NCBI RefSeq assembly: GCF_963966145.1 | Contig: NC_091049.1 | Location: forward strand, 1,054,001 to 1,118,000 | From: Tenebrio molitor | Lineage: Eukaryota; Arthropoda; Insecta; Coleoptera; Tenebrionidae | Direction of reading: 5' to 3' | DNA length: 64,000 nt | Shown here: one piece after another, positions 11,506-24,486 of the stretch | Position numbering within the stretch: position 1 is the first letter of the stretch | Layout: every line of letters begins with the position of its first letter | Notes under the pieces: generated by a model | Database searches by the model: none | What the model saw: only the letters and a program-made list of their open reading frames with translations | Told to the model about the DNA's origin: nothing | Program-made: the position numbers and the translations under genes

Positions 11506-14500
11506 AAAAAACTAAATTCGACCAGATTTTATCTGACCTGGTGTTAATTTCTAACTCTGCCACATTTGTTTCATTTTTTGGTGTATTTTTGATGCAAATT
11601 ACACTAATATCGTACTTAATCACCTAAAAACCCAAAAAATGAACGTACATAGTTTGTAGTGTGGAAGGTTGAGATTTTATTAAAGAAAATTAAATTTCGT
11701 TATCGCCAACATTCATTTCCTCCACTTTACTAAACAAAAAAAAATCATTTTTGTCGTAAACAATTTTAGATGTTATTTTCCTGAAATTACTTTTAAAACT
11801 GAACCATCCATTTTTATTTACTTTTTACATGCAATACAATTTTTTTCTCTCTTAATAAAAAATTAAGAGCAGTAGTTTCTTTGTAGTCATTTTTCGGATA
11901 TAAAACTGCTGAAAAAAATTGAACAGTATCTACGATGTTTGAAATAATTTCTTTTACATTTTTTCTGCAGTAAACAAAAATCAATGTAGTGTAGGGGTTG
12001 CATTTGGTGCATGTCCGATGCAGTCCGGTGGTTAATTATCCCCCATCGGAATTTTTCTCCGGGTCCAATAAGCCGATTATTCCCCGATAATTAACTAGAG
12101 AAAATACGCAAAGTGAGGATCAAAGAAGGCAAAACCCTTCTTTAATTGAAACCTAGGTCCGATCGAGGCCCGCAGAATGGACTCCGACCGCAGTCCAGTG
12201 CATCATCCGCTTCAAAGAACTAGTTAGTGTCCTTTGTGACGTCTAATCTCCTATCGATGAGCAGAAGTCCCCAACAGCCGCACCCATCACGCCGCCCCCG
12301 CCGTTTGGGCGCCACCTCCGATCAGTCGCCGTCTTTAATTAGCGAAGACAAAGGGCACATACCCCTATCGTCAATGAATAGGTATCGTTTATGCACGTTC
12401 GTCCTTCTCTGGCAGGTTCGCCCGCACGGCGGCCATCCGGAATCACCCGGAGTCGATACACACCCTCATGTTCTTTGACTAAAGGGTTAGAGGGCTTGTA
12501 TTTCAAGAATTTAAATTTACAAAGGGTTGCGGCTTCTTTCAGCTTACCTGGAGGGCGGTTCTTTTATTTGGTGCTCGAGTTATGTGGTCGGGAAAAAATT
12601 TTGCGAATATTTCGCCGGATATGTGGGATTTTTCTGCGTTTCAATTCTTTGCCTTAAACGAATGTTTGGGATTTTACGTATTAATAAATGTGTGACGGTC
12701 GCGTGAATGCACCTTGTCAACGATCATGCAACTACAGCTCACTGCGATAAATCAAGCTTTGGCTTTTCATTTCCTTCTGTTTCGGGCTCTTTTTATCATT
12801 TCCCAGACAGACAAATTGCATCGCCGCAACTACGGCGAAATTTTTTCTTTAATGTTACTTCCACGATATTAAATTACACAGAAATCGAAAAGGGGACCCT
12901 TTATTGAATTTTAATTCGGAACAAATTATGTGAAACTCTAGACGTTTTATACAGGTGTTCCGGCGATGCGAAACGGAGTGGTACTAACTTCGTTTCCACA
13001 CTTGTACAGCTTTGTCGGCGGCGATGATTAACAGAATTGCTTCCAATTGTCAACAACTCGTCAATTAGCAAAGTGGAGAACTTGTAGATAATCAATTAAA
13101 AATTTGGGATGACGGAAGTAGAGTAGATTATTGTGCGAGAACAATTTCGTTAACGAGAGGGGATTGAAGCGAATCAAAAACATCGATACCAACTATGAAA
13201 GACAAAGAAAAGAACTTAACAAGAACCATAGTGAAGTAGATACGAGAATAACCAGAGACGAAAATTGGAGAGAGCCTTTCACCTCGGAGCGTGAGATGTG
13301 ACGGTGTGACGGTGAAAAAAACCCTGCATGGAGTTGTAGAACTTTGAATCCGCAGACGTTCAAGAGAAAGAAGTAGCTTAAGTAATGTTATCAAGTGGTG
13401 GAAAAGTCATCATATATGCATTAGTGAATCAAAAGTGTATCAAGTCGAGTGTGGAGTGTTATCCTTGGAAGTGTCTTTGGTTCGTTCATCCCAGTTTCGT
13501 CCAAGTTTAAATAGTCCCGATTATGAAAATTTGTAAGCCGTTCGGCGTTAACATCAAAGCGAGTTCGCGATTGTTGAGAATTGTGAGACGGGGGCATATA
13601 TCGGCGGGCCTATCGCTGGAAAACCAGACAGAACAAACGTAATATTTCGTGTGTCGAAAGTAAAGGGTTCCTTAGGGAGGCGGGAATAGCAAGGATAAGA
13701 AACATTACTTGCTGATCTGCGAGGAGATATTCTGAATTAATCCCGAATATTATTCCAAGACGTCCGTTCGCAAACAGTGGATATAGAAGTTAAAGAAAAT
13801 TTGCATCCTAATGATTGCGATGTAATTATATATAACGCGTCTTGAGCAGATTCGCCCCACGCTCGGCCTATAGACGTCCTTGTCGCCGCCGCCAAGCCGC
13901 CTTGGTTTGGGCGAGAGCGACGCCGCCGACGCTCCGCTCCTAAATTATTTAACATTCCGAGATGTTTGAATGTTGCGAAGGTGTCTGTTCAGATAGGGTT
14001 TCGGTTGTAATAAAATGTTGCTACTGCATATCGGCCGCATTTCGTTTACTTAAATTCGGAATTTCGATGTAAATAAATGTAGTGGAGCTTCCTCGGCAGA
14101 ATGCTAATTCGCTCCTGTTTCCCTCATCAGCTCCGCCGGAATTAAGCCGCCTCCACACCTCACTAGCGAAAAATCGAAAGCGCCGACCCCCAAAAACTCC
14201 GCGAATTTTCATATTATTGTGGTCGATGTTACGCCAAGCGTGGATGTTCTATTCACATCAGGACACAACGAATGTGATATGTAAGAAAAACTTTTGACAT
14301 GCGTTATAGTAGAATGCCTTCGCATGTCATTCAGATTTGCAGAGATATTATGAAATAGAAACTCACAGTTTTATTTGATATGCAAACTTCAACGTTCACA
14401 AATGTGCATTTTCAACGTTTCGCCTGTCAGGCTACCGATCTCGCCTCTTCCGATTGGCTCAAACTTTCCTCATTCAATCGTACTGATTTTAGCGAAAACT

Positions 14501-14783
14501 CATCAAGAAAAAAACATGGACAAAGGTTTTTACTCTTTTCATGGCATAGCACAAGTTTTTTCTCTAATTGAATCTTTTCGATACAAAACTAGAAGAAATT
14601 CTGAATTTTATTTTAACTAAAAACAAAATTAATCAGAAAAGAAAAAAAATAAGTACATTTAGATTTGGAACGTAAAGCTCGATATGAACCCGGAAAACAT
14701 CCAGCTTTACCTTCCAAATGTATTGTGGGTTGCATTTTCAATTCCATCGGGCTCATTATTACTCGTGAATATTACATTTGTCA
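11506..14783. other. Non-coding stretch, mixed composition
   Basis: AT-rich to about 12000, then CpG-rich patches (about 12040-12480, 13540-13640 and 13850-13940). At 13523 a short frame begins MKICKPFGVNIKASSRLLRI and runs about 39 codons; it has no known counterpart and is not called. A first copy-like trace of the 14784-14914 repeat lies at about 14700-14780. Confidence 0.5.
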
Positions 14784-14914
14784 AATTTAATCAAAATCAC
14801 CCTGTGGAATAATTATGAAAACACAAACTAAAAAACTATGGGGGACATGTATTGTTGGTTGCATCACAAATTTTGTTAGGCTCATTATTACTCGTAAATC
14901 ACGTTGTATACTGT
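14784..14914. repeat. Dispersed repeat, copy 1
   Basis: The segment ATGGGGGACATGTATTGTTG... up to CTCATTATTACTCGTAAATC recurs at 18292-18415 with few differences over about 70 bp. The flank on the left (TCAAATTTAATCAAAAT) is shared too. Part of it also recurs, inverted, at 5947-5984. One end (CACGTTGTAT/CACCTTGTAT) resembles a transposon terminus. Confidence 0.6.
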
Positions 14915-15127
14915 GGAAAAGTATAATAAAGTGTGTAGTATAAAAAATTGTACATAATTATATTTTATAGAAAGAAAGAAGCTTAATAGGAATTTAAGAT
15001 ATAATAGAAAAAAAGTGACACCGAAAAATTGTAAAACTTCTAAAATGTATGTACCTGCAATATTGTAAAAGAAACTGATGTTTTATTTCCTCTGAGATCA
15101 GAAACAAGAAGTAACAAAAAACTAGAG

Positions 15128-16050
15128 AAAAGTATCAAGAAGAAATTAGAAAACTATGATATGATAGAAATGATCAAAAATTATACCTACTTTTTTGTGT
15201 CGATCACGCAGTCAGGTTTTGAATTTTGAGTTAGTTGCAGTGAGCGTATTTAAATCATCGCTTTCACCTGCTGCCTATTCCTTATTATGCCGCAAATCAC
15301 TATTTTTTAATGTAAATAAATCAAAATGACAAAAAACATGAGAAGAGTAAAAAATGAGGTTATATTTACGTAAACTGTACATACCTATCATTATCTATCT
15401 GCATCACTATTTTTCATAACAGTTAAAATCACTGAAACAATAATTTCTACAAAATTAGCCCGACAGGGAACTCACCAAAACAGTTTTTCACAACAAAATG
15501 TGAATCAACAAAATTTCAAACAAAAGAGGTTATGTTGCTGGGCGTTGCGTGTTTGTGATTGGTTTACTGATTTTAGTTTCATCAGTGATACCAACACATA
15601 ATGCAAAAGTATCAAGAAGAGATTAGAAAACTATAATATGATAAAAATGATCAAAAATTATACCTACTTTTCTGTGTCGATCGCGCAGTCAGTTTTTGAA
15701 TTTTGAGTTAGGTAATTGCAGTGAGTGTAATTAAATCATAGCTTTCACCTGCTGCCTACTCCTTAGTATGCCCCAAATTCCACATCACCATTTTTTAATG
15801 TAAAAAAATCAAAATTACAAAAACATGACAAGAGTCATAAATGAGGTTATATTAATCTATCTGCATCACTATTTTTCATAACTGTTAAAATCACTGAAAA
15901 TTAGCCCAACAGGGAACTCACGAAAACAGTTTTTCACAACAAAATGTGGATCAACAAAATTTGAAACAAAAGAGGTTATGTTGCTGGGCGTTGCGTGTTT
16001 GTGATTGGTTTACTAATTTTAGTTTCATCAGTGATACCAACACATAATCC
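15128..16050. repeat. Tandem duplication, units of about 477 and 446 bp
   Basis: Unit 1 (15128-15604) and unit 2 (15605-16050) match along their whole length, both starting AAAGTATCAAGAAGA and ending GTGATACCAACACATAAT. Unit 2 lacks short blocks present in unit 1 (around 15370-15395 and 15440-15455) and differs by scattered substitutions. Neither unit codes for a recognisable protein. Confidence 0.8.
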
Positions 16051-16669
16051 ATTTAGTATTAATTTTTACAGAAGTTTACCCCAAGCAATTTCAGGTGTTT
16101 TCGTCAATTGAAATCTAAATAACCGGTTAAAAATTTAAACAAGTCACTGGGTTTATTATCCTACTACGAGTAGTAGGTTAAACGTTAAAATATGTTCCAA
16201 AGAATACAAATTCCTTTCTCTTTCTTGTGATTTGACGGCTTTGAACTTGTTCCTTCCGTAAAACAACCAAGAACTAAAAAATCGAAGAGTCAAACAACTC
16301 ATCACAAATTCTGCAAAATGTTTTCAACGCATCGGAACGAAGACTCCCAATTCGCCCTCGAGACATTTTTTTTATAAACCTCGGAATTTCACTTAATAAT
16401 AATAATTCGTAGTTCGTTGAATTGTTTTTGTTGGTATGAACAGTTCCGAAACTGCGTCCTAACTGCGGACCGTCTAGACAACATCTTCACTTGCTGTTCT
16501 TGGGCGTAATGTTTTCAAATATCATTTTAAGTAGACATTTTTAGGCATACTGCATCACAAAATAGACAAACACATATTTCTACTTTCCTTATTGCTTTGA
16601 GATTGCAACCTAGCATCTTCAGTTTCCGTTAAATGTGAATGACGAGCGGTTATAGTCGTAACAATGGTG
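16051..16669. other. AT-rich non-coding stretch
   Basis: No gene, repeat or RNA structure was recognised here. Confidence 0.5.
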
Positions 16670-16853
16670 GAGGTGTTGGATTCTCTCATGGGCTGTGACC
16701 TTGGAACTATCTGCGCGAAGGCAGAGCGATAATTCAGCGAGATGAAACTAACGCAATGACGATGTTTTCCGGTCGGTTTGCAGCGCCCACTTGAGACCGA
16801 TTTCGTTGTTTGCGCAGATATGACTCATAGCCCATGAGAAAATCCAACACCTC
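16670..16853. mobile_element. MITE family M1, copy B
   Basis: Ends GAGGTGTTGGATTCTCTCAT and the reverse complement of GAGGTGTTGGATTTTCTCAT give terminal inverted repeats of about 30 bp. The interior shares CAGCGCCCACTTGAGACCGA with copy C and, inverted and diverged, with copy A. No coding capacity. Confidence 0.8.
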
Positions 16854-18291
16854 TAATGTAATTGTTATTTTTCGAATTTACTTTCACGCAATTTGGTACT
16901 TGGTATTAATTATTAAGAGTATTTAGGAATTTATTTGATTGTGCAGCTTGTGCTTTTTCGTAAAAAATGAAAGTTAAGAGCAATATTTTTTACTATATGA
17001 CATCAGTTTATCTTCTAAAACGTCGTTAAGCGTTTTTAAAGCTCACTAAAGAATAAATTATATAAGGACATAAAGTGAATACATGGCCATAAACAGATAA
17101 TAAGGACGCTGCTTCAGTGGAGTTAGATGACGCCACCGATTTGAAATTTTTCTCTCACCCCTTCACATTGACATGTTTGACCTCCGCTCCGAAATCCACA
17201 CGTCGTGCTTTTTATTTTCATGTCTGAACATGTTCTGGATTAATTCATAAGACGGAAATAGCGGGGGAAAAGCTCTCCGGGCGCTTTCGCAGAAAATAAA
17301 GAAACTTTTTATCAATCGCTCAGCGATACGTTTCTAAATGGAACGCGAAAGTCTTCGAATGAAATCCTCAATTATTAATACACCATTACCGACTGAATAG
17401 AAGCTGTATTGCAAAATAAACGAACCAACAGATTGCATTTGTATAGCGCCCACCTATGTCTTCTATAAATACATGTCTGCGGGGCACGTGAACCGTTCAT
17501 TTCAAAAATAAAATAATAGATGAAAGGACCGGTCCCGCGCAAAAACGCTCCAAATAGTCCTAGAAATTAAACAGGTTCGAGGTGTGCTGGAGCATGAATC
17601 TTCGGGAGTAATTGTGTGTTTTGATCTCGGGGAGTCTTTGCTAAAACAAACGGCGGTTCGACAAATCGGATTGGGAATTGGCATAGAAGGTGAATTGTGT
17701 TTATACACCGAAAGATGAAAACCGAAGAGTGTACAAATCGTTAGCAAATATTTGAAGTTTTAGATCCTGGTCTTAATGGTGTCGGGGGAGACCCCGGCCG
17801 CATAATTCGACCCGCTCGTGTGCACTATTTACCCATTTTTTAGCAAATTCGATCTGTCCCGAACAGAACGACAACGATTCCGGAAGATAAATATGCGCGG
17901 AAAAAATTAACAACCTGTGTGGGGTGTGGCGCCACATTAAAGCTTGTTATTCGTATATTAATATCATAAAGCTCGCGTTATAATACATTTTACTTGCTAA
18001 TGATGTTTGATCGATCTAATAGTGGATAATAATAATGACAGTGTATACCTACCCCTTTTATTTATCCATCATCAGGGTGTAATGTGTTTGTGGAAAAATT
18101 AAGTTGATTAGTTGGCGGGTTGGTCGGTTTTTAAGAAACCATTAAGTGAGGTCGTCACAATAAATCTTTATCATCGCCTGTCTATTACGCACATATTTTT
18201 TTAGCCACCCCTCAAATTACACCACACTGATTTCCTGAAAGTGCTAATGTGACACAGCAAGCCACAGCAGCAAGCTGCCAGCCACGAGATT
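16854..18291. other. Non-coding stretch
   Basis: Mostly AT-rich, with some CpG at about 17500-17640 and 17780-17900. Short frames only, none recognised. Confidence 0.5.
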
Positions 18292-18415
18292 CAAATTTAA
18301 TCAAAATTATTATGGGAAATAATCAATAAAAATACATACCTATGGGGGACATGTATTGTTGGTTGCATCACAAATTTTATTAAGCTCATTATTTCTCGTG
18401 AATCACCTTGTATTA
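18292..18415. repeat. Dispersed repeat, copy 2
   Basis: Second copy of the repeat at 14784-14914, in the same orientation, ending CTCGTGAATCACCTTGTATT. Confidence 0.6.
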
Positions 18416-19265
18416 GAAATGTAATTTAAATAAATACAAAAATTAGTTCAACATTAAACATTCTGTAAAAGTTAAGTGATCTGTCAAAATTTTTCATTAC
18501 TACCAACATAAATTTAAAAAAATACATAGCCTTCTAGAGGATTAAAAAGAATTAGATGGTATTGTGGTATTTAAATTAGTGCAATTTTAAAAAATGGTTT
18601 TGTACTATGTTTAATTACAATGTACACGTGATGGGGTGGTTGGAAGACAGTCCCCTGCCAATAGAAGATGTCGATAAAAGTAGAATATATGAGCGATCCT
18701 CGGGCGGGGTTCATATTGAAAAAATCCATCTCGTCGCGAGAGGGGCGTCCAATTTAGATGCTTAATATTTAAATACGAGTTATCGAAGAATAGATATCGC
18801 CTCAAATGTTCGTTTATAATACATGGGGAAGTATTCAATTTGTATACCCAGGCGGATGCAACCTTACTCGATTCATAAATATGCGAAAATACCAATAAGG
18901 TAACACACGGGGAGGAGGCCCCGTTATCCGATAAAATTCTAAATTACGTCTTCAATAATGGAACAAGAAAAACCCCTCAGTATGGCGGACTTATTGCACA
19001 CAATAATTTTATCAAAACTTTGCATAATTCCCAAACAACTCTTGGAACAACAGAACCCGTACACTACTGAAACCCAGACATATTTAGCGTCCAAGATAAG
19101 GCTTCATTCATTATTAAACTTATTATCGTGCTTATTATTATGCTATTATCTTCGAACTCGCTTCCAACTGCTTGACAAAAACGTTCAAACTAGGCGCTGC
19201 GCCGCGCACTCACGTTGGCATCACTGCTTCCCCCAAAATCGTTACCGGTGTGTGTGTATGTCATT
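18416..19265. other. Region upstream of the Nup88 start
   Basis: The last 150 bp before the start codon are moderately CpG-rich (about 19160-19250) and should hold the promoter and 5' untranslated sequence. A three-codon upstream frame (ATG at 19258, stop TGA at 19267-19269) overlaps the main start codon at 19266. No TATA box could be assigned with confidence. Confidence 0.4.
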
Positions 19266-19472
19266 ATGAATTATACGGACTATTTACGTCTAAATGAGTT
19301 GAAAATATTTAAAAGTGTGCGTGATCATTTACCCAAGGGCCTTACCAGATCCACCAATTTGCTCACCGTCAAAGATGGGGTGCTGTACACGTGGGATTTC
19401 GCCAATAACTGTGTTCTAACCTTAAACGTTAAAGCGGCGAGAAGTCGAGGAGGAGACAATGTTTCGCATCAG
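19266..19472 (+). CDS. Nup88: Nup88 nucleoporin, exon 1 (N-terminus)
   Basis: Nup88 (Drosophila mbo) is a peripheral nucleoporin on the cytoplasmic side of the nuclear pore, binding Nup214 and Nup62 and influencing CRM1-dependent export. This exon encodes 69 residues starting MNYTDYLRLNELKIFKSVRD. It contains L-T-V-K-D-G-V-L-Y-T-W-D followed by C-V-L-T-L-N-V-K, which matches in spacing the first strand of the family's N-terminal beta-propeller (in human, R-N-V-x-F-x-L-G-G-E-L-F-L-W-D then V-V-R-L-R). The exon ends in phase 0 with a good donor, CAG|GTCAGT. The ATG at 19266 was chosen because upstream in-frame codons back to the previous stop lack an ATG. Identification is from remembered family pattern, supported by the matching exon 2 downstream. 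Confidence 0.75.
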
Positions 19473-19573
19473 GTCAGTCCCATTTCGCTTTTCGGAATGC
19501 TGTTCGTTAGTTTTGGGCGGTCGAAGAGTCCCAAAAGGCCCACATTTACTCCCAAGTTTTTATTTACGTTGAC

Positions 19574-21821
19574 ATAACCTCACAATCGCAACGCTTTTTG
19601 CCGGCGCATTGACCGCGTTCGCCGGGATCAGTTGTTCAAGAGATTCGATAAACACGTGCAGGAAGTGTGTTACTTTTGCGTTTTTGGTGGTTATTTCGTA
19701 AAAAAATATTTTTCGAGAGGTCACGAGACAAACATCCGTGACGTTTGAGTGATGTCACTACCAGTGGCGGAGTTACCGTTCAAATTTTATTTTTACCGAT
19801 TTTTAAATGTTTTTTTGTTATGTTATTAATCATTTCAATTTTAGATCAATAAATGTAATATTTAAATTAAAGGCACTAGCAAAGATTTTCGTTATTCGGT
19901 GTATTGTACCTATTGTATTGTATTGTAAAATCGCTTCGTTGATTTTTTTTTAAGTAAAGGGTTGAAAATAGGTTCTATTAGGGTGGAAAAATTTTGAAAT
20001 TTGAAGTATTTGTACACTAAAGTTACCCAAATATTTGAGTCTTCATAAATTTGTTGTTTAATTTTATTTATTTTTTTTTGTTTTCATAAATAAATTACAA
20101 TCTTAACAATCTCCTAAACTCAATGATTCTCTGTGCATCTGGTGCACATTTTCTGTCGTATACAGCATGATATTTTTTTTATAAAACCATGATGTACTTC
20201 CTTTATTGAAAATATATTTTGCAAAATTGTTATAATTTCTGTTGGAAAATTACTTCAGTTAATTAAAAGGTTAACTTTTCACATCATCCCTCACTTGACT
20301 TCAATATTAAAAATAGAATTGTATTACAGTTTTTTTAATGTGATTGCACCAACAATTTAATGCATTAAGTCACGAACATGTCATTTTAAAATTATGTATT
20401 CAATACTAACAGGTTTTCAGCTATAAATGCTAGTACAGTAAACCTATTCGCAATTTATTTGCCAACTAATATGGAAAGACATATTTTACGGATTTTTTTT
20501 GTATTTTTTTCTTCTATAAGTTTTTTATTCTTGGTCTAAGATAAAGTCTTAGTTTTGTCTAACTGGCAATTATTAGTCAGCAGTTAGAGGGTTAATAAAA
20601 TATTGCATTGTTTTCAACAGTGCTAAAAAAATTTCGGAAATATTCAGGCTTGAAACATGTATTTTTTTACATAAATCAATGTATGATAATGCTTTGGAAT
20701 TTATTATTTTACATTTATGAATAAAAAGAGTATATTGTTGACATTTTGCTCAAATAAAAAAATTCACAATAAACGTTTTTGCATAAAAATCATTTGCTCC
20801 TAAATTTGTGCATCAAGAACAGAAAGTAGAGAAAAGTCAGTTGACAAATTTTCTAAAAGTGTTACCATCGGCCCTCTGGAGCGGTCGAACTGTTGAATCC
20901 ACCTTCGGGGGTGTTGATTTGTGGACCGATGCCTCTTCCAGAGTGACTCTGGGAGGAGCCGGTTGAGTCTCGTCTCTCGAAATGCAGGTCGTCTCGAAGA
21001 AGAGCATCGTCTTTTTGCCCAGTTTGCTTTTACGGAGCCGCAGTCTTTTTTGTAGAGGGAGGGGAGAGGAGAGAACGAAACGAATACGTTTAGAGCGTGA
21101 ACGAAAGTGGGACGGCTTTGGCCGGCGTCACTAATGAGCGGGCAGAGAATACTTAACAAAACCGGGAGCCGAACGATTCCCCGGTATCAGGTGTTAAAGC
21201 TTTTTTCTGTTGAAACATGTTTTGCGGATAAAGATGTCGCCATAATGTGAAGCATTTTTACTGTCGACTCTTTAATAATTGTAAATGTCTGTCTTTTTTG
21301 TATTTTATTTTTGTTTTATATTAGGCAAGTTTTGAGTAACGCCTTTTGGACATCTTGCTTTTTCATATTTATCGTTATTCCTGAGTTATCGAATTAGCAA
21401 GAAAGCTCTTCGTCGTCAGCTAAAGCTCACAAGTTTTTTTGGCAAATGTGTTGCCGACACAGTTTTTGTTCAGAATTAATAAACGTGCTGAGATAGTGAG
21501 ATATTACTTATTCCTAAATTCCTCTGTTCTAGCTAAATTTCGCGCATTTTTTGTTAGTTAAGAAAAAACAACACAAAAACAACAAAACCCTTTGGATGTG
21601 AACCAAATTTGGTCAGTAAACATCAAAATGTCACGGCAACTTGACAGCAAAAATTTGCGATCGTCACTTGTTTTCCTTATGGCTAGGTAGACAATGTAAA
21701 AATCTCCCCTCGTGTATTAAATTTGTTGGTTAAAAAAAAAATGAATTGTGGCATTGTTTTAAAAGAAGAGAAGAAGCAGAGTCGGTCCACTTTTTTTAAC
21801 ATTTATGGTATTTTACAGTAG
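19574..21821. other. AT-rich intronic stretch
   Basis: Very AT-rich from 19780 to 20800. A GC-richer patch at about 20870-21180 holds a 119-codon minus-strand frame that I do not recognise and do not call. Confidence 0.5.
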
Positions 21822-21926
21822 AACTCCGTTAGGATAGCCTTTACTGCCGAGCCAGAGATTTTGTGAGACGAGCTCGCAGAGCGAGTCGAATAATACTGGC
21901 GAGGCAGTAAAGGCCCTAACGGACGT
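21822..21926. repeat. Hairpin element, about 100 bp
   Basis: The left arm contains CCGTTAGGATAGCCTTTACTGCCGAGCC in two parts around 21827-21854, and the right arm GGCGAGGCAGTAAAGGCCC...AACGG around 21899-21921. The loop contains CGAGCTCGCAGAGCGAGTC at about 21868-21886. It is probably a small non-autonomous inverted-repeat element. Confidence 0.6.
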
Positions 21927-24486
21927 GTATTGTACAATAGTTTTTGTAATATCTCTACAATTCTTTCACAATTATCTTTTTGAAATACATTTTTTTCAAC
22001 GCCATCGAAAAAACCGAATGATTAATAAGTGTGCAGAAGACGTCGTCATGTCAACCGTTGTTTGTGAAAAAAAATTGTTTCAATGTTGTTTGTCAGATTT
22101 GTTCATCCCTTAACTTTCCGTTGAAAATAAATGAATGAAATCAATAAAAAATCGCAATCAAGATATTCCCGATGTCCGGAAGTGAGGTCATCGTTATTGC
22201 CTGCAAAATCGCGCTTGTGTTAGTGTTAAAATTGTGAAGCATCATCTTCGATCTTGTCTACATTTGCTGCTGTTTGTCAGATTTGTTCAACACTTTACTC
22301 ATCCACTAAACTTCTTCTCGGAATGTACCTAAAGATGCACTTTAGTCCTTTGTCATATAATATACTATTACTTGTTTAAATTTTTTCAGTATATAAATAA
22401 TCAACTAACTAACCCATGAGTCTTCGAAAAATTGAAAATATGAAACTATCTCTTTTTATTTTTTTTAAGGAATTATACCTTCACAAGGCACTCTTTAATT
22501 GCATTTTGCAACTTGCCTATTTTCCCTAACTCAATGGTGATTGTAATTGTTATTGATGTTGATCTAATTTCCACTTTGCATCCTTCCGCCAATAAATCCT
22601 GATGACAAAGATGTAATGTGCAAATTTCGTGAGCAATAACTCAATTAATAAAATTTGAAAAGGATATCCCGTCGCCTGTTCGGTCTCAAAACGCGCCGCC
22701 ATCTCGCCGAAAGCGAAGAAACATTCTCACTTTAGATGTCTCCGAATTGACATTATTTTGCAATAAATTACGTCGAATTGCACCCTTGACGAGTGTATAT
22801 GCGAAAAATATCAGGGAACGAGCCGAACGCGGAAACCCCTCGACGGTTTTGCATCTGAAAGGTGACAAATACAACATTTGAGTGCTATATTGTTCGGAAT
22901 TGGGGTTATTTCTTTTTTTTCCCGCCGCTCCTTGTGCTGCGCGCGGGGGTGGGGCGTCGTCGGGACGTTTTTGTATTTTTGATTTAGTGGAGAATTTAAA
23001 TGTGAATGTTGTTCCTGATGGGCGTCAGGTGACGAGAGGTGGCCCTCCTAATTCGCGCGGTGGGGGCGTCGCGTCTTTTTTAAGCCGTGATAAACTCCCC
23101 GTTCTTGTCACATTTCGGTAATAAGTAGTATCTGGATTCGCAAACTCTGCGGCTCGACTTCCCGACAGGTTCCGCTCGAGGAGATCTGAGCTTTTATACG
23201 TCGGCGGAGTCGGGCATCCGCCGCCGCCACCGGGAGATGGTCCTAATATACCGACGGGACCGTATTATGATTATAATTTACGTCCTCCCGAGTTGTAGAC
23301 AAGCAAACGGCACGGTAGTATTTTATTGCGGCCCTCCATTGTTATTGTATTTATTGCGGGGCGAGCTAAGATTGTTGGAAGGTGGCGTTGTTAACTCGGC
23401 AAGACACCAGGAAATAATTATTAGTTATATGAGTTTTGAGATACTTATCCCGCCGACTTTATTTTATGCACCAACTTCAGACAGGACCTTAACTACGCTC
23501 AGGACTGATATTATTGTGTTGGGAAATTTTAATGGGCGTTATTTGCGCCGCAAAAACGACCCCTTCAACTTTACATCCATGCAAAGGACTCCGGTACAAA
23601 AGCCACACACTTCGATGGGGGAGGATCCAGATTTTCTTGGACCACTTCTTTCTTCAACACTCCAAAGCAAATCGACCGAAACGGGAGTTGCTGATGGAAC
23701 TCACCACCCGCAAGAAGGAGCGATCTGGAGATGGTCACTGCCTCCCTAACAATCCTAGTTAGAATGGAAATTGGAAAAGAGCATCGTTGACCATTCTGTG
23801 TGGAGGTCGGGATCCTTACGGAAATTATCCTGGGGCCGCGTAATAAAAAACGATAAATTTTTGAGCCGTTTCCGAACGGCATAATGGAGCTTAAATCGAG
23901 TCACCGTAACGGAGTAAAACAATGGGGCCCTTAATACAATTCTTTCATACAAAAAAATCAGAACGGCGTTACACCGTTTTAAGTAACACAATTGAAAGAA
24001 CTTAACAATGGCTGATTTGCATTTATCCCTTGGTTAAAACAATCGAATTGTCCCGGCCTGCTCCATGTTATGCTCCAATGCCGGACACGGAATTAATTAA
24101 CGAAAAAAAAGGAAGAAAAAAGGACCGACTTATTTATCGCGGCCTTTCGATATGCACTTGAGCCCCTTGGGGCTGAAAACACGACGATGACGTTTTCAAT
24201 TTAACGGCGAACTTCCAATGGGACACTTTGTCAATTGAATGGACGTCATTCGACACAACAGGAAGAGATGGCGCGTTTCCGCCATGTCACAGCACAGATT
24301 AGGGACGATTGCGAGGCTCGAAACCGCTGGTCCTGCTCCTGGAAATAATGGCGCCGTTTCTCTGACATATGAATTTAGATTTGCGGATCTTACATGAGGC
24401 GAACGACCAAAAATAAACTGCACAGATCCCGATAGCGAGCGGGGAATGCACACTGGGAATATGCAAACCGAGATTAGGGCTATTGA
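21927..24486. other. Intronic stretch, mixed composition
   Basis: AT-rich to about 22650, then CpG-rich (22800-23400). A 170-codon frame at 23237-23749 uses GC-rich sequence and shows no domain I know. No exon called. Confidence 0.45.

Noticed and set aside
19215..19265. Longer N-terminus for Nup88
   Set aside because: These codons begin with TTG, not ATG, and are unlike the family; the ATG at 19266 fits.
20800..21159. 119-codon minus-strand frame
   Set aside because: Lies in a GC-rich patch, with a product rich in R, S and P and no family resemblance.
23237..23749. 170-codon plus-strand frame
   Set aside because: No recognisable domain or splice context, and overlapped by other open frames.
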